From contig JBAIAA010000412.1 of the NCBI GenBank assembly GCA_037893245.1, positions 2,666,001-2,730,000 of the forward strand: 64,000 nucleotides of DNA, read 5' to 3'. A model generated the notes under the pieces. It made no database searches and was not told where the DNA came from. It saw nothing but the letters and a program-made list of their open reading frames with translations. Positions 26,301 to 38,300 of the stretch are shown piece after piece (positions within the stretch are counted from its first letter, which is position 1; the number at the start of each line of letters is the position of its first letter). The stretch is from Crossaster papposus. Lineage: Eukaryota; Echinodermata; Asteroidea; Velatida; Solasteridae. Made by a program: the position numbers and the translations under genes.

Positions 26301-29300
26301 TGATTGCCATGCTTTTTTTATATTGGCATGCTTCTCCTGATTTTTCTGCTGCATGTTCTTCAGAACAGAGTTCTTGTTTTCATCCTTATTTTCAGGACGG
26401 AGGTGACTCGAGTTATGCTAGAACAGTTTCAGGTGTCCTTCCATGACAAAGAAGACCTCATGCTTGCCACGAGATTCCTACACAACAACGGTAACTCATT
26501 AGTGATTTTTTTTTTACCTTGCCAGCATTCAAGTATTCTTTCTTTAAGTGCTTTTCCTAATTTTCTTGCCTTACTCCTACTTTTCCTACTTTTTCTTCAA
26601 ATTCGTAACTTTTTGTCTTACAACTCCGAAAATACAATTTTTGATTCGAGTTTAACAAACAGTTTTGTAGGGAGATTTTTATTCCTTTTCCCAATGCCGA
26701 TAAGCACTCATTTTAATGTTGGCCCAGTTCCGTCCCATGTTGCCAGAATGCCTCGAGGCTAGTTCATACTTCACGCTCGGGGAGTCAGGTTGGCGTAGCA
26801 GTTCTTTCCTCGCCTTCCACCGCTGTGACCCGAGTTCTAATCCGGCCTGGACCAACATGTGGATTGGGTTTTCAGTCCCTGCCTGATTCCGTGGGTTTCC
26901 TCCAGGATATTTGTTTTTTTGGTTTTCCTCCCACCTCTAAAACTTGACCTTCTTTTCAAAGTCTTCTCTCTGTAGGTTTCTTCAGGCTTACGAGATACAG
27001 TGCCTGTATTTGAGAGATCCTTGGTTTCATTACCAGAAAGAATTAATAATAATAATAATAATAATAATAAATGCAAAGCAAATTTGACTTCACCCATAAA
27101 AATTATTGCAAAATTCGCTAGAGCTAAAATGTGTTCAACTTTGGCAAATTTGCAGTGCAAATACATGCTCTGACATCACAAATTCGCGTTCGCTTTCGCA
27201 CAGTTCAAACCAGCCTTCAAATGCGTTCTAATGGGTGGGCCGATTTTTTTTTTTTTTCTACACCAGGCATTCTCCTGCACTACGAGGACTCCATGCTGTG
27301 TGATTATTTCTTCCTGGACCCACAGTGGCTGTGTGACACTTTGGCCAAGATTGTCACCATCCCAGAGATCAATCCAGCTGTCAAGAAAGGCAAGTAGTAC
27401 CAGAGCTGAATGGCTTATACTTAAAAGCTTCTCGATCCTAGACTCTTTAGTTCACCTTTAGACACATCTAGACTACGTAGCCCTAACCCTGCCAAGAAGC
27501 ATCAGATAGGAATGTCTGGTGGACCTTGATGCATTCAACAATTAGCATTGGTTGATAAATGGCAATTTTTTTAAGCCCGCCGCACACGAGAGCTCTGTGC
27601 TGAGCAAGAAGTCATTCCAGGCTGTTTGCTAAGCATGTAGCTTACTGTGTGCAGTAAACGTTTGCCAAGTTTTCTTCCTAGCGAGGCCGTCGGGCAATTA
27701 TCGATCTTCTTTGAATTTTTTTCACCTGTTAAGGCTAGAAAATGGGGTGCGGAAACCTGAGCTACCTAACCCTAACCTCAAAAAGTAGAGACCTTTGACT
27801 TAACACAATTGTAAATGACAATGTCATGTTAAGCACTGTAACCTTATTTAAAATTGAGGCATATCAATGCCATGGTTTATTATTTTGATCCTAAAACAAC
27901 TGGAATGATTGATTTTAATTCAAAGTATTTATTTTTTGTCTGTCCTGCCAGGTGTAATGCTCATCGAAGACCTTCATCGAAAATTCGAAGACTCCAGTGT
28001 CAAGGACTTCATCTTGGATCTCCTCAACAAGTGTGAGGTTGCAGTCACGTACGACAATGAGCACATCCTTGTTCCTTCGCGACTGCCTGTGGAAGGCTTG
28101 GACATGACAGTGATTCCACTGATTAGAGAGAAGATGGCTGCCACAAAGGTTTGTCATCAAGCGTATCTCGCGAAATATATTGTGGAATATCTTTGTTTGG
28201 AGAATTGGTCAAGAACAAGTTAGTTTGCTACTGTTAAACAGTTCGCGCCGGAGGACGTAAATACACGCAAAGTTTTTCCGAGATTCAAAACGAATGACGC
28301 ATAAACACGTCACAAGCAAGACAGGAAATAAGAGTAAATTATCCAGAGACTTAATTGATAGAAACCATTTTTCTGTTAATTTGACTTTTGTTTTACCTCA
28401 GGAAACCTCTCATACACCCTCTCCAACATCATCAGGTTCCCCGTCGCCAAACCGCTGCTGGAACAGACGAGCAGTCCGTGGCGTCTCCCCAAGCACCACC
28501 TACCACGCCCGCAATAACAGCCCTTCCCCAACCTCGTTGCGTCGCAACCCGCTGGGTCTTCACATCCTAGGAAGTTCCCTGGGCAAGGCGGAGAGTTCCT
28601 CTATGCCGACTCTCAGCCAGCAGACGCCCGACCAACAACGGATTAACAACTGTAGCTTCTCGCCTCCGAGCTCGCTGCCCGTCACTGGAATCTCAACGTA
28701 CCCAGGATCCATGCCGTCGGAGCCCGGCGGCAAATCATCCACGCTCAACTTTTACAGCCACAGCGCTGGCGACATCCCCTCGAACGGGATCCATAATATT
28801 GTGTCGGTCAATGTGACGGAGGAGTTGTCAACGGAGCTGGACAACATGGAAGTCATTCCCATCCTGAATCACAAGGCGGCGATTCGACGGTTGTACGTTC
28901 TCCAGTACATCCCGAGCGGCTTCTGGTCCCACATGATCAGCCGGTTTCTGTCGGATCAGACGTTCTGCAAGATGGTGCCCACGCTTTACCCACTGCCCGA
29001 GCGTCTCAAAGTTATGATGAGCCAGGAGGCTCTGGACGCCTTGGAAAACAAGTACCAGTGGACCGTCTGGCAGACAGGGGTGGAGCTGCGCTTCTTTGGC
29101 GCCACTGTCTTCCACGTCAAGGAAATAGTCAAGGAGGCTATCCTCACAAGCGTGTTTGAGCAAGACCGTCGTCCGGATTTCATCAAGGTGGTTAGTCCTG
29201 ATGGTCAAGAGCCATGTGGAGATCGTGCGGTGTCCTTGACTCGCAGCGGGCAGCTGGAGATCTTGATCCCTAACCAGACCTTGAAGATCATCCAGAAGGC

Positions 29301-32300
29301 GGACAGTATCCCCGTAATGATCGAGGACTCGGTGGAGTCTGGCATTGAAGCCATGGAAGGCGAGCACATCGAGATTGCGAGCTCGCTGCAGGTGGCCTCG
29401 CGCCTCCTATCCATCATCATGGACTTGATCGACACCTTGATGGAGAACTTCTACCCTTCCATCTGTGAGCCTCTTGGCATCACCTTCCAGGGAGAGTTGT
29501 TTATCACCAGGCTGGTCCCCTGCAATCGCTGCTGGCGGGACTACAACAAACTCAGTGTGGACGAGTTGGATGAGCAAGAGTGGGAGTTTGTTGAAAAATC
29601 CGACTGGGATCAACGGCAAAGCCTCTTGCCAGAAACGCCCGTGCCGAGAAAACGTAGCCAACGAGGGTCCAACTTGTGCTGCGGTCTGTCCTGTACTGAT
29701 CACGGTGGCGCTTACAGTGACTTCTCGGAGTACACAGACTACCACGATTCGTTGAGACCGCGTTCCCGCCCGGTAGTGCGAAAGGACCGTGCGGCCATCA
29801 GCGATTCAAAATCGGATCACAGCGAGTGCTACAGTCAGCCGGATACCCCAAAGTCGACGGACTTCCAGTCGCAGGACTTGATGTTTGCGGAGAACGCCTC
29901 CAATGTCAAACTTGACCTGAGGTTCACCAACTCGGTGGAGATGAATCCAGAGATGATGGGAGAAGCCCAAGTCTATGGGTTCTTGTTTGAGATGCTGGTG
30001 ATGCAGGCTATGAAAACAGAGATAGTCACGTGCCCTAATCACGGGCGGGTTAAGCTTAGCACCATCGCACCGGATGTGGTGAGTAATTTGTTTTCGGTTC
30101 TTAGGATATAAATATATTTTCTTGTATGCGGCAAGTAGAAACCGTTCATGTTTCTAGGTATCCTGAATAGAGAATAAAAAGATCTTCGCAAAATGTTGTC
30201 ATGTGTAGATGGTAATGATTACTTGTGGCTTTGAAACGATAGGTGTTCCATGACTTGGGCCCGGCCCTGCTGGTAGACCGTGCAGCCCTGGAGGTCCGTC
30301 GCCTCTTGGGCAGTGGAACGTTCGGCCTTGTCTTCCAAGGCCAGACGTCCCGCGGCAGTCTGGACACCAAGGTGCACGTCGCCATCAAGATGCTGCAGCC
30401 ATTCCCACCGGGCCAGGGGGTGGGCCACACGGACCGCCGGCGCTACGAGGTGGAGAACGCCAAGTGGCATCGCGACCCGCTGCGCTTCTCCTGCGAGGCG
30501 TTCCGCACGGCCCGCAAGGAGCTCTCCATCATGCTGAACCTGGACCACCCGCAGATCGTGCCGCTGATCGGCTTCTGCCGACAGCCCATGAGCCTGGTCT
30601 TGGAGTTGGCGCCGGAAGGCGCCTTGAACTCGAGGCTGGAGGACTACAAGAGAGTTGGGGCGAGGTTGACGCCCTGCACTCTGCAAAAGGTTCTTGTGCA
30701 GGTAGGGTATTCGCAGATGGAAGGATCCTCCTGAGACGGATTTGTAATCGAACAACACAAGTCACTTGAATCTGAAATGAACTGTAGCAAAGGCATATCC
30801 TAAATACTTTTCGCATCACATTATTGTCTGTTGTGGATAACAAATTATTGGCAAGGGTAACAACCGCATATTAGATTCAGTGAAACCTGGAAATACGTTT
30901 CTCAATGTCCATGCTTGACCCTTTGTCCATTTGCTTTTTTCGTAGGTCTCCTCGGCAGTAGCCTATCTCCACAAGAACGGCATCATCTACCGGGACTTGA
31001 AGGCCGAGAACGTCTTAGTCTGGTGCCTGCCTGCCCCTCACAGTGCCGACTCGGATGTGAAGGTTAAGCTGGCAGACTATGGCATCAGTGTGACGGCTAT
31101 GCCGTCTGGTACCAAAGGGTATGGGGGAACACATGGATACATGGCTCCAGAGATTGTGCAGTACGATGGCAAGGAGAAATACACGGAGAAGGTAAAAACT
31201 GACCTACACCTCGGGACCAGTTATTCTCGTTACTTCCCCTCAAACCATGCTGTATTTGTATAATCCTGCACAAAACCTAAAAAGTCCATAAAAACTGCAT
31301 TTAATTACAACCTGTGTTAGTCTCTTTAACATAAAATTCAAACTGCTCTTTAAAAATATGAACAGCTGAAGTGACATGTGAGTTGGCATATGTGACCTGG
31401 CATCACAAAATGGGTGGAAAGTCGCAAAATAAAAATATTGACATTATTACATTTCTAGAAAGAAGTCCTAAAGCTTTCAAATGATGTATTGTGTGTTGCT
31501 GTAGCTTATTCCTAGCCGCCGCTATACTCTTTTGAAATTGCTGAAGTCATGCTCCCTTGTTTTGAGAAAATGCAGTTCAAAGCCTGTAAACCGTGCCAAC
31601 TATACTACCAATCAGTGCAATTCAGCCACAAAAAACACACTTTAGAGTTTTAATTGAGCTATACAATTTTGGGATATGATAAAGAAGTTTTTGGGGATGT
31701 AAAACTGTTAACAACTCCAAACCGACCTCCCCAAAAATGGACATTTCCGCCAATAACTCGTTTTTAGCCATGTGCGACTTTCCGCTCATTTCGTGGTGCC
31801 AGGTCACATATTGCTTCGTCTTGATCCTCTGCTGTAAAAGCCGGTCATTCCTTGTACTTTTATTGGATATGAAGCAAAAGTCATTGGTAATTTTCTATTC
31901 CCAAAATATCCTCTTCACTGAACTGCACTTAATCACTACATTTTAATAATCAGCTAGTCTTTTTGGATGCTGGTGCACCTCGACTTGTTCCTGCTATTAA
32001 CTCTAAACTTATTATTTGTTCTCATCTAAAAAGGTGGACTGTTTCTCCTTTGCTATGTTCATGTACGAGTTGATGTCTGCCCAGCGACCCTTTGAGAATC
32101 TGGTGGGCAAAGACTTTGGCCGTCTGTCGGAGATCATCAAGCAACTGATCAAAGAAGGACAACGACCTGTACTCACTAGAAAAGTAGGTATGACTTAATA
32201 GCAGGGATGTAGTCGAGTCCATCACAAGTCCCTGCAAGTCCATCACAAGTCCATCTAAAGTCCATCACAAGTCCCTGCAAGTCCCTGCAAGTCCATCACA

Positions 32301-35300
32301 AGTCTTTCAGTTCCAATTCAAATCACAAGCTATTCAAATCAGCTTTGACAAAAGCATTCCTTTGTCATTATTCATCCAGTTACTTGTGACTGCCTTTATG
32401 AAGGGACTCAATTGTGACTGGCTTCACGAAAGGACTTGTGAACAGACTTGCAGGGACTCGACTACAACCCTGATGACTAGTAACGGGTTCGATTCCTGCC
32501 ACTGGTCTTCGAGAAGGAACACCGGGTTTTTGTTTCTAAGCTACTGTCGCCACAAAAAGTTGTGGTTAATACTGATCATTGTAGATTTTATTATTTTTCA
32601 TAGGAGAAGCTTTACCCGACATACATGGTGGACCTGATGGCTTGGTGTTGGTCTCAGGACTCCCGCGACCGTCCCAGCATGGAGCAGATCAACGCCATTG
32701 CCCAGATGCCCGAGTTTCCCAATCTGAAGGAGATCATGTCGCCACAGGACAACGAGAAGGTCACGTGTGCCTGTGCGCAGCCGGTGCTAGTGAATGGTAT
32801 GACGGACTCGGGTGAGTTCAGAATTCTCAAAATGAGCAATTACTCATGTGCGAGTCCTCAAGTAAAAATAGAAATTTCCTTCCATTAGCAGTTGGTTTAA
32901 AAATCAAAATATTCGAATATTCTTTTGGTCGGAGTCTACAGCATTCACTGAGCTAAAACAATGTCAGACACGATCTCTTTAGATTTTTTTTTAACTTTTC
33001 CTTCTTTAACCAGTTCGCGCCGGGATTATTTTAACATCACCGAGCCGAGGGGCGGGAATATTTTTAACGAAACTCGATCCGAAGCAGGTTCAGGCTGATA
33101 GTGCCGGGAAGCACACCCACACATTTCCGGCCTTGCTCGCTGCTGACATACATTTCCGAACTTGAACTTGGCGTGTTTATGCGTCATCCGTTTTGAATTT
33201 GGGGAAATGTTTGCGTTTATATACGTCATCCGGCGCGAACTGGTTAAACAATTCAAACGCACAACTGACAAATGGTTTAATTTTAACTTTATTTAAAAAT
33301 TTAACTTGAATTCCCTCATTTGGTTCAGCTCGACTCTGGAACGCCTGTCTGAACCAGGTATCCAAGTAAAAATAAACACTTTAGTCATTTATTGCGTTCC
33401 AAAACCACAGATAGTGATGATCTAGGTGCTATCCGGCCCTGCGTGTGGCTGGCCCAGAGCATCGACAAGAACGGGCTGGGCAACCCGGACGAGGCCTCGG
33501 TCCTTGTCCTGAATGTGGACCGCAGTCCGGGGGACAGCAGCACCTGCGTCAAGTTCAACGTCAACGCCGGCTGCGTGGAGTGCATGTGTGCCGTGGCTGA
33601 CACCATGTGGCTTGGTATGACGTCGGGTGCGATTGCCGTGCGCGGGTGAGTGAATTTCAAAGACGAGTGATAAAACGGTTTTAATCGGTACCTGTGAAGT
33701 CGCGCATTGGACAAATACCCGGCCTTGCTCGCTGTGAGCGAGTCGCCTACAGATATTTGCGCATTGCGTGTTTAGAGATCATTTGTGACCCGCTCCAGGT
33801 AAAAGGTGACATAAGTCGCGCTATGCATTTATGAGTAATGGCCTGTTAAAGTTAAAAGGGTAAATATTTTTGTCAAAATTTGATTTTTGGTCTTCAATGA
33901 CATCTTTAATATCCAAAGTTTCAGATTTAATTTACAAAAACCTGGAATTTGATAAATAAAGTGAAACAAAACCTTTTAAGTGTGCATGGTTCCATTGTAT
34001 TGTTTTAGTTTTGTTGTGTTTCGAAGCCTGTTTTCTCAATCGCGTATTTTGAATTCCATGGAGCCATTAATATGCAAAAACGTCATATTACCGGAACGGG
34101 AGGGGCTTATGAGCTGTACTAAATGAAAACTTATATCCTGGACTTTTTAATCGTGTACATAACTCTAGTTTTTGCGACTTATGTCACCTTTTCCTGGAGC
34201 GAGTCACATATCTTGTTTCAGTGCGAGGGGCTGGTTCTTCCACACTTTAATATGTAGTCCACACCCCGAGTGGCCTTCGGCCTTGTGATGAAACCACGCT
34301 AAGATTAAAATCCGTACCGAATACCGCAAAACTGCATGTATACACGGCATCCAACTCAAAGTGGTTGGACAATGTGAAAGTGGAAGGGCAATCCAAGTAT
34401 ATGTGACCCGCTCCATCGTAATCAGGAATAAGTCTCAAAATGACTTTTAGAGATATGCACATGGTGAGAAAGGGAATTTCATAAGCTTTCTAATGATACC
34501 CATCACAAGTGTGTATCTGTTTAGGTTAATGAGTTATGGTCTGATGAAGATGACAGGTGTATATTTATTTGCCGAATCCACATTCAGAGAAAAACAGCTT
34601 TGAAATAAACAGTTGTAAAAGTAAACGCAAATGCAGGCTTTCCAATAAACAACCATAGCAACGGCATACTTCCTGTTGTCTGATTGTCATAACAGTTTCC
34701 ACATTAGTTTGTCACTACCTTGACAACAATCTCCGGAAGTTTGTATTTCATATCTTTAATATTTTTAGAAATATAACACCTATAAAAATCATATCAATAA
34801 TGCACCCCAATCATACGGACAGTGCACACAAATCCTTTTCATTTTCATCTTTATTGATCGTTTTTACATACAAGACATTGATGGCAATAATCTGAGATAA
34901 CTACACTTCCTAAAAATACAATGTTCAGAAAATCGACTTGGTCACGATTTTCACCCATGCGTTCACTTTAACGGCCGATTGCGTAAAACGGCATCAGCGA
35001 CTTATTCCTGATTACGATGGAGCGGGTCACATATAATGTCCAGGGTGCCCCAAAGTAGAAAGTCAGAAGATGGAATCTTTTTTACTTTTTATTTTATTTT
35101 GGTCAATGCTACAGGGCTACTCGCAACGCCTACCAGGAACTCTGCCCGGTGTTCACTCTGCCTCTGTGCCTGGGCAAAGTGCAGGTGCCCAAGTCCATGG
35201 TGCACATCAGCTCCCAGGGGGAGGTGGTGGTCGCCATTGACCACCGCATCATCGTGGTCTCGGAGGACAAGGGACTGCCCAATCAGTTGGTGATGCTGAA

Positions 35301-38300
35301 GTACGTGGAGTTCCGACGGGAGGTTTTCACGCTGGCCGTGGTGCCAGCATTCAGTGCCGGTGGCGAGTAAGTGTATTCGCCAAAAATCACTCCGTTTCAC
35401 CGATAAAGCTATATTAAATTACTAGAGCGCTGGCTCGATGTACAAGAAATGTGAGCTGGGCGCATTCATGTTTGTGCACAAACCTAAGGAAAACGTGAAA
35501 CTTTGTACGGCTTTTGTACGGCTATTTGCATATCTGTGTTTGTATTCTATACAGTGCGTTACCAAAGCCGATACGCTCAAAACTGAAATGCACTCTTTTT
35601 TTTCTTTCTGCGCAAACAGCGCAAATCATCCGCGTGCGCGTACGTATTTACTGCAGATGATTTTGCCGTGACTTTTTTTAACTGACATAATGCGCGTAAT
35701 TGGCTATTTTCGTGGGAGCAGGGGCCAATTCCATAGAGCTGCTAAGCACACAAATTTGCTTAGCACAAAAAAGTCTTGATCATTAATAACAGGTTACCAG
35801 CCAAAATTCTACGTTTTGTTTCATGCTAAGCAAAAAAACAACTGATTATCAATCAAAAACAATCAAAAGTCTGTAACCTTGTTTTTGCCAAGGACAAATT
35901 TCCATGCTAAGCAAATTCTTGTGCTTAGCAGCTCTATGAAATTGGCCCCAGGTAGCAATTGGCCCACATTGCTCTAAAATTGTTGTTTGGGGGGTTATTT
36001 TTTTTCCCAGTAAATCCTTTGAGATTTGGTGCGGCCAGGCGGAAGGTCGTATCGACATTATCAACGCCGGAGACCTGTCCATCGCCAAGAGAGATCTGAA
36101 TCATCAAGAGTCCCTGGACTGTGTGGGTAAAGTGTCGCGCCTGGTGACCTATGACCTAGACCTCATGGAAGAGATGAAACTCCATCACGTCTGGTCGTGC
36201 GTACAGCCAGGTAAAAAGAAAAATGGAATGATCACAAATATGATTTTGTCTTCCTTTTGATGATTTCTTTTTTGCTCATTTTACGCTTTTACGATTTCAT
36301 TCTTCAATTTTTTGATGGTTTTTGATGATGCATTTTTCGAAAAATGATTCATTTAAAAAAACAAAAACCTACAATTCTAACCTTTTAATCACAATCGCTT
36401 TCATGTCATTCTGTGAAACTAAGTGCGCAGTTTTTTTCCGGGAATAAAATGATTGTAAGGTAAACAAAAAACCGGTCTATCCAGAAATTGTTTCGTTTGC
36501 ATTAAACTGAAGCTCAAATTGGCAAAATTCAACATCAGACTGAACGACTGTTACATTGTCAAAGTTGAATCAAATTAATAAAACTTATTAGGTAATGCAT
36601 CTAAAAAGATTAGCTGCGCTGCCTGCAGTACATTATATCAGTTGTTGTCGATGGCGGCTACCTGACCTAAATTATATAGACGTCGGGGGAATTGTCTGGT
36701 TAGGGAACCAGACTAATAATAGAATCATTTCTAGAGCCGTTATGTAGGCTTCATTCATGCAGTTTTGATATGGTGATGGAGCCGGAGATATGGTGAATGG
36801 CCTTAGAGTTTCTTTATCCAGTTCGCGCCGGGATTATTTTAACATCACCGAGCCGAGGCGCGGGTTTATTTTTAACAAAACTCGATCTGAGGCGGGTTCA
36901 GGCCGAAAGTACTGGGAAGCACACCCACGCATTTCCGGCCTTGCTCGCTGCTGACAGACATTTCCGGCCTTGCTCGCTGCTGACAGACATTTCCGGCCTT
37001 GCTCGTGACGTGTTTATGCGTCATCCGTTTTGAATCTGGGGGAAAACTTTGCATGTATTTACGTCCTCCGGCGCGAACTGGTTAACAAACAAAAAAGATG
37101 TGGTTTTCATTGTGCAGGTCCCTTTATCTACAAGTGGAATGTCAAGTCCAAGAAGATTGAGGGAACGCTAGATGTCATCGCCGCCCTGGCTACCTGCCGG
37201 TCGGATACCAAGCCACGCGGCCGGACAAACCTGAGACCGATGAGCGGTAAGTATACAAGCCGATAAGGGGCTCGTTTGTTTCATATGTGAGGGGTTCTGG
37301 CAAAATGAGACAGAACGGGGCACAGGCAAATTAGTAAATGGTAGTTTTTTTTTTTTTCAATTTTCAGATTTATTGATTTTTGTAATGTTTGTTTCGTCTA
37401 CTAACCATATTTCTAAAGAAATAGTAAAAAAGTAGTAGAATAAGTGTTTTTACGGAAAAACAATTGACATTTGTCCATATCACACATATAAACCTCAAAA
37501 CTTCAAACCTTTTCTCAATTTTTTACTTCTGGGACCAGTTGGTAAATGCAAACTTTAAACAGCCATAACTTTTTAATGGAATGCCCGATTGAAGTACAAG
37601 AAACAGCATTGTAAGGAGAATTTCTATGTTTTTAGTATCTAAGAATCCTTAATTCAACCTCTGCCCAGTTCCGTCTTATTTTGCCAGAATCCTTCACATA
37701 ATGTGACCTGTTCCAACAAAACCAGGACAAAGTCGCACAGTGGTTTTTATTACAATGTACATTACATTACAATGTACATATAAGACTAAAAGGCAATTTT
37801 GGGTCATGTCAATATTATTTTACCAGTCTAGTTTTTATGAGGAAAAATCTTGCAGCGTTGGTGTAAAGAATCGCTAGTTGAAATAACAGGAAGTAATACA
37901 ATCACTCGTGCATTCAGGATGCGTGTAAACTTGGCCAAATGAACCTTGCTGTTTGTAGAGAACAGAATGCTCTGGCAAAATACAAAAGCAACAATATTTA
38001 GGAAATAGTTGCCTTTTTAAAAAAAAAGTCGAATAAAAAAGCGCCCACAACTGCCGAGCACGGTATTGTATCAACATTATTGTTATTGTCATCGCTGGGG
38101 TCTATTGGTTTCTCGGTCGGGTGATTTTGTAAACTCCCAATTCCAGTCTAGCGTTAACGGTCATGGTCGGGCAGCTACAAAAGTACAGGACTTGTTTATC
38201 AGAAATTGTTCATAAGGGCGTTGAAAAATTTCAAGGATAACCAGAAAAGTCTATTGTGTCCTTTGTATAGCCACTAGCCAGGAACAGTTCATGCGCCAAA

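Noticed and set aside
28828..29367. 179-codon ORF on the minus strand
   Set aside because: Antisense to the long COR exon, which is clearly coding on the + strand.
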